Assembly (NCBI GenBank): GCA_002371265.1
Contig: DFGT01000015.1
Span: 132,050-196,049, forward strand
Length of the DNA stretch: 64,000 nucleotides
Origin: Bacteroidales bacterium UBA3743
GTDB lineage: Bacteria; Bacteroidota; Bacteroidia; Bacteroidales; Paludibacteraceae
Reading direction: 5' to 3'
Within the stretch, counting starts at the first letter, position 1. The number at the start of each line of letters is the position of its first letter. Both the position numbers and the translations under genes were made by a program. Of the stretch, positions 33,573 to 42,401 are shown one piece after another. The notes below the pieces were generated by a model. The model saw nothing but the letters and a program-made list of their open reading frames with translations. It searched no databases and was not told where the DNA came from.

Positions 33573-35471
33573 TTATTTATATACTCTAAACTCTTTCCTA
33601 ATCTCAACGTCGCCATTTGAGTAGACGGTGCGAATGATATTCAATCCGTCGAATGGACGACTGCTTACGATACCGAGTGGCGAAACATACTCGACACTCG
33701 AAATGTCTCTATCTTTTACGATTTCCACGTTTCCCGTCGGATCTTTCGCGACAAGTTCAATCGACTTGATCTGCACTCCATCGCCGCCTCCGTATGTCCA
33801 GAAACCTGCGATGTAAATGTGTGAAGGATCAAGACTTTTGCCACTATCGCCCTTCATACACCTACTCAAATTGATCTCGGCAACTGTCGTATTGTTTTTG
33901 AAATCATATGCGTATGGAGTGGACCAATAGCTGCTTTCATCAAACAAGCGGAATGATGCTCCGTCGCTTGGTTTTGCCAAAGATACAATGATCTTCTCAT
34001 ATCCGCTCAAATCAATCGGCTGATCATACTGCCATCCTCCAAAACCATACTGACCTGTGACCAAAGTCTGAGTCTTATAGTTGTACGTGCCTGTCTCCCA
34101 AATACTAGGATTAAAGCATCCTCGCGTCAACGGGAAAAATCCCTGGCAATCGACCGGCTCCAACGCTTCTCCACAAAACTGCGGATAATTGACCTTGGAA
34201 TACTCTCTATACCAATCCCAGCAGGCTTTTCCACATGCGTCCTCAGCTCCCTGTTTGCCATAGAAAGCATAACGGATCTCGCCTGTCTTCAAGTAATGCT
34301 CCATATCCACATAATCATCTGTGCCTGTCAGCGTGAGGGATAGATTATACTTGTCCATCACTGCCTTGAATCGCACGCCCCACTTGCTTGTGGATCCTGT
34401 AGCCCACGTGCCAAGATTCTCCGACTTCAATGATCCGTCGAAATTAGTGCCGACGACGTGTCCTGGACTCCAGTCGCACTCCGTCACCACAATAGGGTTA
34501 GTCTCCACAACAGGAACTTGTTTCTTAAACTGGTCTATGAACCCCTGCGTCGACCCATATTCATCGGCATTTCCATACCAACCAGTGTAGACGTGGCAAG
34601 CGTAGCCCAGATTTTTGAGCGGATCCACCAACGGATAATCCTTGTAGCCGCCATACTGCGACTGATAACCCGTACCTGCTCCCCACACGATACCCTTGAA
34701 CCCATTCCTTCGGATGATATCAAGCACAGGCTGGAAGAAATCCCGTGGAGCCCACGGTGCCTGAGCCGTCTCCTTTCCATTTTTATCGTACAGTCGCACC
34801 GGCTCATTGGCAAGTTCGAGCGAGATGACACCCTCATATTTCTTTATTGAATCATTCGACGACACAATATCCCAGACTGTCTTCAGATACTCATTATAAG
34901 CGTCGCCCACCCTGATCTCCTGTGGGCATACACCAGGCGGACGCATGATCACATACATGCCATGCTTCACAGCCTCCTTAGCCAACGGAAAATAGAGATT
35001 TTCGAGGAAATATTTAAGACGTTCGGCAGAAAACTGGCTGATATTATGCTCACCGCCCTCGCCCACTCTTTCTTTGTTGGGATCATTGGTCCAGCAAGGA
35101 TCCATATGAAGGCGGAAGACGTTGCAGTAGACACCCTTATCCTGAGATCCAAGCACAGTGAATATCTTCTTGAAATATTCTGTCACATTAGGTATGGCGG
35201 TAGGAGCATCATACCCCTTTCCCCAGTCGAAAGCCCAACGGCTGAAATTACCGTTGAAATATCCGTTTGGAGTGTCCATCACACCATGCAGCACAACCTG
35301 ATTGCCACACTCATCCATAAGTTTATTCCCCTCCACATGAATAGGAGGAGTCTGTCCAAATCCTTCTGTGCGGCCATTCAGGCAAGTTGTCTGAGCAGAG
35401 GCGACGGCAAAAGAGCCGAGAGCAAATGCAGACAACAGATAATTCTTGAAATAGTTGTAAGTGTGTTTCAT
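33573..35471 (-). CDS. Secreted GH5-family glycoside hydrolase (cellulase-like)
   Basis: 632 residues with a signal peptide ending ASAQ. The catalytic domain spans about residues 45-400: HGVMDTPNGYFN, VFRLHMDPCWTND, YVIMRPPGVC, then ISLELANEPVRLYD with acid/base Glu223 and PIVVTECDWSPGHVVG with nucleophile Glu331, and HVYTGW. This is the clan GH-A layout of GH5; substrate is probably a beta-1,4-glucan or mannan but is not certain. About residues 450-590 (GFGGWQYDQPIDLSGYEKII, SFRLFDESSYWSTPYAYDF) look like a carbohydrate-binding sandwich. The end (SPLGIVSSRPFDGLNIIRTV to FRVYK) is a short sorting-like tail. Monocistronic with its own terminator. Confidence 0.88.
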   Translation of the reverse strand: MKHTYNYFKNYLLSAFALGSFAVASAQTTCLNGRTEGFGQTPPIHVEGNKLMDECGNQVVLHGVMDTPNGYFNGNFSRWAFDWGKGYDAPTAIPNVTEYFKKIFTVLGSQDKGVYCNVFRLHMDPCWTNDPNKERVGEGGEHNISQFSAERLKYFLENLYFPLAKEAVKHGMYVIMRPPGVCPQEIRVGDAYNEYLKTVWDIVSSNDSIKKYEGVISLELANEPVRLYDKNGKETAQAPWAPRDFFQPVLDIIRRNGFKGIVWGAGTGYQSQYGGYKDYPLVDPLKNLGYACHVYTGWYGNADEYGSTQGFIDQFKKQVPVVETNPIVVTECDWSPGHVVGTNFDGSLKSENLGTWATGSTSKWGVRFKAVMDKYNLSLTLTGTDDYVDMEHYLKTGEIRYAFYGKQGAEDACGKACWDWYREYSKVNYPQFCGEALEPVDCQGFFPLTRGCFNPSIWETGTYNYKTQTLVTGQYGFGGWQYDQPIDLSGYEKIIVSLAKPSDGASFRLFDESSYWSTPYAYDFKNNTTVAEINLSRCMKGDSGKSLDPSHIYIAGFWTYGGGDGVQIKSIELVAKDPTGNVEIVKDRDISSVEYVSPLGIVSSRPFDGLNIIRTVYSNGDVEIRKEFRVYK

Positions 35472-35598
35472 GATAATGAGCTTTTTGTCATCGGCACAAA
35501 CATAAAAACAAATAAGAATAACAGCCTATCAAAACCAGACAAAAAATTAAAAAATTCCATTTATACCGCAAAAATGATACGTTTGGCACCTTCTTTAT

Positions 35599-35860
35599 AT
35601 TTAACGTGAATTCGATCGAAATCAAAAAATCAAAAGATAGTTGGAGTGTCATAAATGAGGATTCCAAAGGGCGGAACGCCATTACCCCCCTCCCAAAGTG
35701 CGAGCCATAGGCGAGCACACAGAATTTAATAAAACCACAGAGGCACAAAGTTTACAGAGAAAGGCTACGCCTTTTTTTATGAGAAAAAGAGAGGTGAGAA
35801 TTCAATAAGAAAGTGGAAAATGATTCACAGATTACAATCCATCGAACTTACGTTAAAATT
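35599..35860 (+). repeat. MITE-like element with terminal inverted repeats
   Basis: Left end TTAACGTGAATTCGAT (35,601-35,616) and right end ATCGAACTTACGTTAA (35,841-35,856) are inverted repeats, 14 of 16 bases matching. Between them: an AGTTGGAGTGTCATAAATGA block, GAGGATTCCAAAGGGCGGAA, GTGCGAGCCATAGGCGAGCA, CACAGAGGCACAAAGTTTAC and TACGCCTTTTTTTATGAG. No open frame. Size and ends fit a non-autonomous mobile element, though no target-site duplication was established. Confidence 0.65.
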
Positions 35861-35892
35861 AGGAATTCGGAATGAAAAATGCGAAATTGGAT

Positions 35893-35960
35893 TTTATTGA
35901 GGTAACTCACCCTTGGGGTTCGTGGAGGAGAATGGAGAACATAGAGCAATCTAATTTTGA
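35893..35960 (+). repeat. Third intergenic repeat block
   Basis: Reads TTATTGAGGTAACTCACCCT then GGAGAATGGAGAACATAGAG and CAATCTAATTTTGAG; reversed relatives occur at 38,660-38,697 and 38,896-38,970. Confidence 0.6.
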
Positions 35961-36082
35961 GATATCATCAATTTTTGTAGAAAAATACTATCTTTGCTAG
36001 AAAATAAAAACAGTCAAAACAAGTACGTACAATAGAATAAGAAATTGCTTAAATTTATCAAATAAAATTGGCTATAGGTTTT

Positions 36083-36143
36083 GAGGATTGTTAAGGGCGG
36101 AACGCCCTAACCCATCCCCAGATGCGAGCCGTAGGCGAGCACA
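36083..36143 (+). repeat. REP-like double hairpin
   Basis: GAGGATTGTTAAGGGCGG, CGCCCTAACCC, GCGAGCCGTAGGCGAGCACA. The upstream flank (gaaattgcttaaattt) matches that of the copy at 27,885. Confidence 0.75.
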
Positions 36144-36304
36144 TATATAAAAGAAAATCTAATAACAGTCATACTTTGGGGGAAAATGTTAAGCAAACAT
36201 GGAATCTTAATAATCCTCATTTTTAGTTGCAGGATGAGTTTCTATAGCAAATATATTTCAAACAAGATTAAGCAGTTTCTAAACTACTAAAAGAAAATAT
36301 CAGT

Positions 36305-36595
36305 ATGGAAACAAGATTGAAGCCGACACACCACCAAATAGCAGAAATTCTTATCGACAAGAGAATTAGTGATATGACTCAATATCTGATTGAGGATTAC
36401 GGCTACTCATTAGAAAAAGCTTTAGATCTTGTCTATACATCCAAAACTATTGAACTGCTTCAAATAGAAGATGCAGAGCTTTATGTTCAGAGTTCCGCCT
36501 ACGTGTACGAAATGCTCATCAAAGAACTCGGCCTATATCCCGTCTTCGATAATGACAATCCAGCAATGTTCGCTGAAGATCCGTTTTCCTACTAA
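36305..36595 (+). CDS. Small DUF3791-like protein
   Basis: 96 residues, cytoplasmic. The segment EDYGYSLEKALDLVYTSKTIELLQIEDAELYVQSSAYVYEMLIKEL resembles a common family of small bacterial proteins with the pattern SKTyeLLxdExxxLyxqSpxYvyEml, which I associate with DUF3791. Some such proteins sit in toxin-antitoxin-like pairs, but no partner is visible here. It lies among repeats in an accessory island. Family name is tentative. Confidence 0.6.
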   Translation: METRLKPTHHQIAEILIDKRISDMTQYLIEDYGYSLEKALDLVYTSKTIELLQIEDAELYVQSSAYVYEMLIKELGLYPVFDNDNPAMFAEDPFSY

Positions 36596-36618
36596 TAACT
36601 CACTCCCCTTAAAATAAA

Positions 36619-37368
36619 CTAAAGGGCAAGACGAAAACCGCAATCGTGGTCTCCATCATCCGGACAGTTCCAATAACGATGGGAAGAACGGCAGAACCAC
36701 GGATCGTCACCACAGCCACCACCTCTCAACACACGGAAGCCGGCTAATGGCCCCTGTGGATCAACAGCTGGAGATTTCGCATAATAATCATCTCCATAGC
36801 AATCATTACACCATTCCCAAACATTTCCGCTCATATCATACAATCCAAGTTCGTTTGGCGATTTTTTAGCCACAGGATGTGTTTGGCTTCCTGAATTACC
36901 GTAATACCATGCGACAGAATCAATGTCATCGCTTCCTGAATATTGTGTATGAAGGCTTTTATTTCCTCCTCGTGCCGCATATTCCCATTCGGCTTCTGTA
37001 GGAAGACGGAATTGTTTTCCAGTAAGAGCATTCAATTTCTTTATAAACTCCTGACAATCATACCACGAGACACTGTCTACCGGATGTTTCTTTCCCATAA
37101 TCTCATCCTTAAAATGAGAAGGATTATCTCTCATCACCGCTTGCCATAATTCTTGCGTCACTTGAGTTTTCCCCATATAATAGTCTTTGGATATGGTCAC
37201 TTCATGAACTGGTTTTTCTTCATCATTAGGACAATCCATTTCTGGAGTCGCACCCATCATGAAAGTGCCATGCTCGATTCTGATCATCTTAAATGACACA
37301 TTTCCAACAGTGAAAGACAAAGTTTCATCGCTTGTTTGTTTCTTTTTATGAGATTCCTCTACAATCAT
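36619..37368 (-). CDS. SUMF1/FGE-sulfatase-domain protein
   Basis: 249 residues, no signal peptide. The formylglycine-generating-enzyme-like fold is clear: FKMIRIEHGTFMMGATPEMD, EKPVHEVTISKDYYMGKTQVTQELWQAVM, HPVDSVSWYDCQEFIKKLNA, FRLPTEAEWEYAARGG, ELGLYDMSGNVWEWCNDCYG, RVLRGGGCGDD and DCGFRLAL. Members include true sulfatase activators and many proteins of unknown role. The short length and lack of a nearby sulfatase gene argue for the latter. Convergent with the DUF3791-like gene. Confidence 0.88.
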   Translation of the reverse strand: MIVEESHKKKQTSDETLSFTVGNVSFKMIRIEHGTFMMGATPEMDCPNDEEKPVHEVTISKDYYMGKTQVTQELWQAVMRDNPSHFKDEIMGKKHPVDSVSWYDCQEFIKKLNALTGKQFRLPTEAEWEYAARGGNKSLHTQYSGSDDIDSVAWYYGNSGSQTHPVAKKSPNELGLYDMSGNVWEWCNDCYGDDYYAKSPAVDPQGPLAGFRVLRGGGCGDDPWFCRSSHRYWNCPDDGDHDCGFRLAL

Positions 37369-37488
37369 AAATAATCCTTTTACTTACTACAACAAAGATA
37401 AAATTTTTCTTGTATGGTCCAATCAAGCAATGTTATTTTTTGAAAAAAATGTATATTACAACATTCATATTGAACTATTTATAAAGTT

Positions 37489-37514
37489 GGCAGGTTTGAA
37501 ACCTGCCCCTACGA
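37489..37514 (+). repeat. GCAGGTTTGAAACCTGC hairpin repeat
   Basis: Palindromic GGCAGGTTTGAAACCTGCC followed by CCTACGA. Confidence 0.75.
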
Positions 37515-37540
37515 CCTATATACGTGTAAAGCTTAAATAA

Positions 37541-37600
37541 AAGCTCGCCTTCGGCTCGCACGTGGGGAGGAGTTAGGACGTTCCGTCCTTAACAATCCTC
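37541..37600 (-). repeat. REP-like double hairpin, reversed
   Basis: On the minus strand GAGGATTGTTAAGGACGG, ACGTCCTAACTCC and GCGAGCCGAAGGCGAGC. GGACGGAACGTCC keeps the pairing of GGGCGGAACGCCC by a compensatory change on both arms. Confidence 0.75.
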
Positions 37601-37675
37601 AAAAGCGGCATCCAAATTATTCAATAAATTCAAACAGTTTCTTATATTTCGATGTATTTTTATGGGTTAATCAAA

Positions 37676-37702
37676 GCGGGCAGGTTTGAAACCTGCCCCT
37701 AC
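37676..37702 (+). repeat. GCAGGTTTGAAACCTGC hairpin repeat
   Basis: GCGGGCAGGTTTGAAACC followed by TGCCCCTAC. Confidence 0.75.
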
Positions 37703-37761
37703 ATCATAGTTTTATATGCTAACCTTCGACTCGTACTTGGAAAGTTTTAGTGGACTTCATT

Positions 37762-38367
37762 CTAACGTATGGTGTTGCGTCGAAGAAGAATAAGGTCCCT
37801 ATACATAAGTCGAGTTTCTAATTCTCCATCTTTTTCGCTATTCCAATTACGGTATTTCATTTCTTGTTCTATTGTAGAAAAGAAAAGATTCAAGCCATTA
37901 CGTTGGTAATAATCAATAAGTTTGGGTTCATTGTATGCGTCGACAATCAGATGTCTGCAACCTGATTTATTTCTGTTGTTTGTAAACCATTTTGTTACAA
38001 ATTAAATGATTTGCTCTCCCAAATGATTTCCCTTGTATTTGTTGTCGACTCCAAGCTGAGCCAGTAGGATTGCAGGATAATTGATTAGTCCCTTTTGGTG
38101 ATGGACTTCGTAACCTATCTTTTTTTGACGACTATTTCCCAAGTGTTTTGTAAAAATACTCGCATTAGCGACGGTGAACCCTGCTACCACATCAGTAGGA
38201 TTGTCGGGGGGAACATAAAAGTATGTTTTACCGAATAATTCGTCTTGGTAGGCTTGTGCTTCATTACGGAAAAAATTGGTTACTGTTTCTCGGCCACAAT
38301 CAAATGACTGTAAATCAAGAGGAGCCTGACCTACAGAAAGCATAAATAGAGAATCGAGTGTGATCAT
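37762..38367 (-). pseudogene. GNAT toxin-like acetyltransferase with in-frame stop
   Basis: The first 121 codons read through MITLDSLFMLSVGQAPLDLQ, FDCGRETVTNFFRNEAQAYQ, VAGFTVANASIFTK and LAQLGVDNKYKGNHLGEQII, then meet TAA at 38,002-38,004. The same frame continues for 79 more codons with clear family sequence (KSGCRHLIVDAYNEPKLIDY then YQRNGLNLFFSTIEQEMKYR, ending LMYRDLILLRRNT) to TAG at 37,762. Thus one nonsense change splits an about 200-residue GNAT of the kind paired with small antitoxins. The acetyl-CoA-binding loop is partly before the stop and the C-terminal strands after it, so the product is probably inactive. Confidence 0.85.
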
Positions 38368-38561
38368 AAATTTTGTTCCAATTTCTTTAGATACTCTTCA
38401 ACCCACGCTCTATTTTTCTCTTCCCAATCATTGAATTCGTCTTCTTTCTCTTGACTCCATTCTGACCCTGCGAGATGTTGTGAATTGTATTCGCACTGTT
38501 CTATGAACCGTTCTGCTACTTCTCCTGTTAAAACAGGTATGTTTGTTACTGGTATTGCCAT
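38364..38561 (-). CDS. Antitoxin-like partner of GNAT gene
   Basis: 65 residues: MAIPVTNIPVLTGEVAERFI, then a hydrophilic, acidic C-terminus with EWSQEKEDEFNDWEEK. The opening resembles small Bacteroidetes proteins that precede GNAT toxins. Its stop overlaps the GNAT start as ATGA (38,364-38,367). The antitoxin frame is intact while the toxin frame is broken, the order of decay expected if the toxin is harmful. Confidence 0.72.
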   Translation of the reverse strand: MAIPVTNIPVLTGEVAERFIEQCEYNSQHLAGSEWSQEKEDEFNDWEEKNRAWVEEYLKKLEQNL

Positions 38562-39087
38562 AATATTTTTGACTGTTTTTATTTCTTGACAAAGATAACA
38601 TTTTTCTGCAAAGCAACTGATTAATTTTAAAATTTTGATTGTAATATGATATCTTTATTCTCCACGAGACCCAAAGATGAGTGATCTCAATAAAATAACG
38701 TTCGACGAATTACAATCTGCAAATTCGAAATAACAATTTTCCTCTTTTTGATTGAATTCTCACCTTATTTTCTCATAAAAAGGCATAGTCTTTCTCTATG
38801 AACTTTGTGCCTCTGTGGTTTTATTAAATTCTATGTGCTCGCCTTCGGCTCGCACGTGGGAAGGAGTTAGGACGTTCCGTCCTTAACAATCCTCATGTTG
38901 TGCATTAGATTGCTCCATGTTCTCTTTTATTCTCCACGAGTCCAAAGGGCGAGTGATCTCCATAAAATTATAGGACTCTGAGAACTCTGTGCCTCTGTGG
39001 TGAAAATCCTCTATATGACGAGCAGGGTTGAAACGTACCAATACATTTTGCATTTATAATTTATCATTTTGCATTTTATATATCGTT
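38562..39087. other. Gap of reversed intergenic repeats
   Basis: No gene seen. Contains a reversed MITE-like copy (38,694-38,896) and two reversed copies of the third repeat block (38,660-38,697; 38,896-38,970), then a decayed CTCTGTGCCTCTGTGGT stretch near 38,985 and a decayed GAGCAGGGTTGAAAC motif near 39,022. Confidence 0.6.
38694..38896 (-). repeat. MITE-like intergenic repeat, reversed
   Basis: Minus-strand order: GAGGATTGTTAAGGACGG hairpin, GTGCGAGCCGAAGGCGAGCA, CACAGAGGCACAAAGTTCAT, AGAGAAAGACTATGCC, TTTTTATGAGAAAATAAGG, then the CAGATTGTAATTCGTCGAAC end, which corresponds to the right terminal repeat with three bases lost. Confidence 0.7.
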
Positions 39088-40035
39088 CTATTTCTTCTTT
39101 TTTTGCTGATTCAATGTGTTTCGTTCCCAAAACACGCCATCATTATATCCTTGGATATTGGTGTCTGTTTCTGCTTTGCGTAGACGTTTGGCTGCCAACA
39201 ATGCGTATTCTTCACTGATTTCCACTCCACAATAATGGCGACCCAGTTTTTTGGCGACGACGGATGTTGTGCCACTGCCTAAAAACGGATCAAACACAAT
39301 TCCGTCGACAGGACATGATGCCAGAATCAGTTTGGCAATGAGTTTTTCCGGTTTTTGTGTGGGATGATCGGTGTTTTCGGGCATCGACCAATACGGGATG
39401 CTTATGTCATCCCAGAAATTGGACGGATATGTGAGACGGAATTTTCCTTCATCTGTCTCTTCCCAATCTTTGGGTTTTCCATCTTCTTTATATGGCGCCA
39501 CGACTCTCCTTTTCTGCTTAACAGCCTCAACATCGAAATAGTAATCATTCTCATCAGCCACTCCAAACCATATATCCTCCATCGCATTTTTCCAGTTTGT
39601 CTTAGCACCTCTGCCCTTCTCCCTCTGCCATGTGATACGGTTGACCACCACAGCGCACTCGCTCAACACCTGATAGATGGCACTTGTGCATTTCCAATCA
39701 CAACAGATGTAGACGCTGCCATTAGGTTTCAGCAGTTCCATCACCTTCGGCAGCCAGCTTCTGACGTATTCTATATATGCGACGTCATCGGTCTTTTTGA
39801 ACTTATTTCCAGCGAAATTCTTGGAAAGATTGTAAGGAGGATCGATAATCAGCAAATCAACAAAATGCTTGGGTAGATATTCAAGGACTTCAAAAAGGTC
39901 CTGGTTGAATGTTTTGTCGACAGCACCGTCGACAGCAGATTTTTCCGAGAGAAAAGAAAGATCTTTCCTCAACTCCTCTTTTTCTGTGTCACTCAACGTC
40001 ATCGTCCTATTTCTTCCTGCACGCTGTTTCTCCAT
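39088..40035 (-). CDS. Site-specific DNA methyltransferase (beta-type order), orphan
   Basis: 315 residues. Amino-methyltransferase motif IV DPPY at residues 65-68 (LLIIDPPYNLSKNFAG) comes first; motif I-like FDPFLGSGTTSVVAKKLGRH near 249-268 comes last, the order of the beta class of N6-adenine or N4-cytosine enzymes. The target-recognition region lies between (KGRGAKTNWKNAMEDIWFG, KRRVVAPYKEDGKP). DPPY favours N6-adenine. No restriction endonuclease gene is visible on either side: pbpC ends 33 bases upstream and repeats lie downstream. It could be a solitary regulator methylase or the remains of a restriction system. Recognition site unknown. Confidence 0.85.
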   Translation of the reverse strand: MEKQRAGRNRTMTLSDTEKEELRKDLSFLSEKSAVDGAVDKTFNQDLFEVLEYLPKHFVDLLIIDPPYNLSKNFAGNKFKKTDDVAYIEYVRSWLPKVMELLKPNGSVYICCDWKCTSAIYQVLSECAVVVNRITWQREKGRGAKTNWKNAMEDIWFGVADENDYYFDVEAVKQKRRVVAPYKEDGKPKDWEETDEGKFRLTYPSNFWDDISIPYWSMPENTDHPTQKPEKLIAKLILASCPVDGIVFDPFLGSGTTSVVAKKLGRHYCGVEISEEYALLAAKRLRKAETDTNIQGYNDGVFWERNTLNQQKKKK

Positions 40036-40068
40036 AATTCTTTATTTATCGTCATCTTCTAACGGTTT

Positions 40069-42390
40069 CTATCGTCGATTCTCCACCCTAACCTCTGCTT
40101 TGTCGCCGTTCTCATCCACCACGGAAATCTTATGTTTTCCCTCTTCCATTTCAATCTGGAGCTTATGTTCCCCGACTGTGGAAGAGAGGTATCTGCCATC
40201 AATAAACCAGAACACTTCTGTCATAGGCCTTTTATGTGCCAGCTCAAAAAGCACTCCGTTTTCCTCATCCGCCGACTTTCCGACACACGACAGGACGGCT
40301 CCGTTCTGAGGATAGATAAATCCAAGATTGCTCTTGCTCTTTTCTCCGATGAAGACGTCGCTGTATGGTGGCAACGTGATATATTCCGGATGATTCTTCT
40401 TGTAGAAATACTCCATGTTGGCTGGCAATGTGAAATATGTGGCATTGACGCTTGCCTCATCCATGTTGGAGACGCGATATTTTCCATCCTCTGTCACCTT
40501 CACCACATGGTGATACTTGCATACTCCTGAATTGACACCGTTGAACGGCATCACCTGTGTGACTGGATTTGGACACTCCAAACTTGCCAGCATTCCAGAC
40601 TCCCGACATACTTTCATCTCTGCACCGTCGCTCACCTTCAGATTTGTGAACCATTTCTTGCCATCTTTCTTACTGTATGTCAGATGGTTGAACACGTCAA
40701 ACATCACTGGCGACGCTGTATGCACTCCCGTCAACTCAGCCACTCCCTGGCCTTCCGCGTTTCCTGCCCACACTCCCACCGCATAACGATGGTCAAAGCC
40801 GACAGACCACGCATCCCTGGCTCCGTAGCTGGTGCCTGTCTTCCACGCGATATCACGGTAACCGCTGATCTTATACATATCCATGTGATCCAAACGCTCC
40901 ACTCGCTTCATCGCCTCAATTGTGTGGAATAAAGCAGCCTTATCGGTAAGTATGAATGATTTCTCAAAATTCTCCACATATCCTGGATTGTCATAATCAT
41001 TATTCCTTGATGCGACGGAATACTCATAATTTCTTGCCATTTTTGCATAGGCTCGAGTTATGTCGAGCAGTGAAATCTCCGCTCCTCCAAGAATCAGCGA
41101 CAGTCCATAGACATCCGCAGTACGGTTGATTGTGGACAATCCGCAACGTCTCAAAATTTCGATGAAATGGTCGATTCCATAATCTCTCAAAAGCAACACA
41201 TTCGGCACATTAAGCGATTTGCTCAACGCCTCGGATGCCGGCACCGCTCCACAAAACTCTTTATTATAGTTGCTTGGACGGAATCCGTTGATATTGATTG
41301 GAATATCCGGGAGCAACGTATTCGGAAGGATATATCCGTCTTGCAAAGCGGCGCAATAAAGCAATGGTTTCAGCAAACTGCCCGAACTGCGTCGTGATCT
41401 TGCCACATCCACGCATACTCCTGCTCTTTTCACCGATGAATTGGCGTTTCCACAATAAGCGATCACCTCTCCGCTCTGCACATCAATCACAACAATCGCC
41501 AAATCATGTATGCCTCGTACCCGCAACTCATCATTGCGTCGCTTCGCAATCGCCTCCACATCTTTCTGAAGATTGAGGTCGACGGTGGTGCGCACATATT
41601 CTCCATTGTTTTTCTGGGCATACCACTCCACCAGATGTGGAGCCGCACTCGGAATCTTATTGGGGTTAGACGGCAACGGTTCCTCAACCGCAAGTTCATA
41701 ATCACCTTTGGTGATGTCGCCGCTTTCGTAAAGCGATTTCAGCAAACGATTTCTTTTCTCCAACAGCAATGGGCGTTTCTTTGCAAGATTGATCATCGAC
41801 GGTGAGTTTTGCAGCACCGCCATGACAGCTGCCTCACCCCACGACAGATTGCTTCCGTCGTGTCCAAGGTAACGCCAACATCCTGCAGGAAAGCCAACCA
41901 CGTTTCCGCCATACGGAGCGTGGGCGGCATAAAGCTGGAGAATCTCATGTTTGGAATATTGAGCCTCAATACGAAAAGCCATAAAAGCCTCTATCACTTT
42001 CTGCATGAATGTACGCTCTTTTCTTCGGCTCATACGTGCCACCTGCATTGTGATTGTGCTGGCACCACTCTTTATCCTGCCAGCCTCCAGATTTTGTTTG
42101 ATAGCTCGGGCAATTGCAGACGGACTCACACCCAAATGATGGTAGAACCCTTTGTCTTCAAACCTGACCAGACATTTTTCATATTTTTCAGGCAACGAAT
42201 CCTGCAACGGGAATCGCCACTGCTGATCCTGCGATATTCGCGCTCCGATCAACTGTCCGTTTCTATCCTCCACCACCGTCGAATAGCTGACATCTGAAAA
42301 CAACCGGCACGGCACTATCCACAACCACGTTATGAATATTGCCAATAAACCGACCAATGAATATTTTATTATTTTCTTACGATTCATCAA
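40069..42390 (-). CDS. pbpC: Penicillin-binding protein 1C
   Basis: 773 residues. N-terminal cytoplasmic stub and one membrane helix (YSLVGLLAIFITWLWIVP), then the GT51 glycosyltransferase with RFEDKGFYHHLGVSPSAIARA and SGASTITMQVARMSRR, then the transpeptidase with RSSGSLLKPLLYC (SxxK), SKSLNVPNVLLL (SxN) and WKTGTSYGARDAWSVG (KTG). A C-terminal domain of about 100 residues ends VVDENGDKAEVRVENR, matching the biPBP_C extension specific to PBP1c. It polymerises and cross-links peptidoglycan. The neighbour upstream is the alpha-2-macroglobulin gene, a pairing known in many bacteria (yfhM-pbpC). Confidence 0.94.
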   Translation of the reverse strand: MMNRKKIIKYSLVGLLAIFITWLWIVPCRLFSDVSYSTVVEDRNGQLIGARISQDQQWRFPLQDSLPEKYEKCLVRFEDKGFYHHLGVSPSAIARAIKQNLEAGRIKSGASTITMQVARMSRRKERTFMQKVIEAFMAFRIEAQYSKHEILQLYAAHAPYGGNVVGFPAGCWRYLGHDGSNLSWGEAAVMAVLQNSPSMINLAKKRPLLLEKRNRLLKSLYESGDITKGDYELAVEEPLPSNPNKIPSAAPHLVEWYAQKNNGEYVRTTVDLNLQKDVEAIAKRRNDELRVRGIHDLAIVVIDVQSGEVIAYCGNANSSVKRAGVCVDVARSRRSSGSLLKPLLYCAALQDGYILPNTLLPDIPININGFRPSNYNKEFCGAVPASEALSKSLNVPNVLLLRDYGIDHFIEILRRCGLSTINRTADVYGLSLILGGAEISLLDITRAYAKMARNYEYSVASRNNDYDNPGYVENFEKSFILTDKAALFHTIEAMKRVERLDHMDMYKISGYRDIAWKTGTSYGARDAWSVGFDHRYAVGVWAGNAEGQGVAELTGVHTASPVMFDVFNHLTYSKKDGKKWFTNLKVSDGAEMKVCRESGMLASLECPNPVTQVMPFNGVNSGVCKYHHVVKVTEDGKYRVSNMDEASVNATYFTLPANMEYFYKKNHPEYITLPPYSDVFIGEKSKSNLGFIYPQNGAVLSCVGKSADEENGVLFELAHKRPMTEVFWFIDGRYLSSTVGEHKLQIEMEEGKHKISVVDENGDKAEVRVENRR

Positions 42391-42401
42391 ACGACATTAA
42401 T

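Larger units (their letters stand above)
35472..36304. other. Gap filled by intergenic repeats
   Basis: No gene seen. Contains the best MITE-like copy (35,599-35,860), a third repeat block (35,893-35,960: tattgaggtaactcaccctt, then gtggaggagaatggagaaca) that recurs reversed near 38,660 and 38,900, and a REP-like double hairpin (36,083-36,143). Confidence 0.65.
37369..37761. other. Gap with three hairpin repeats
   Basis: No gene seen. Two GCAGGTTTGAAACCTGC hairpins (37,489-37,514; 37,676-37,702) flank a reversed REP-like double hairpin (37,541-37,600). Confidence 0.65.

Noticed and set aside
40132..40530. Open frames antisense to pbpC
   Set aside because: Shadows of the pbpC frame; no start context or family match.
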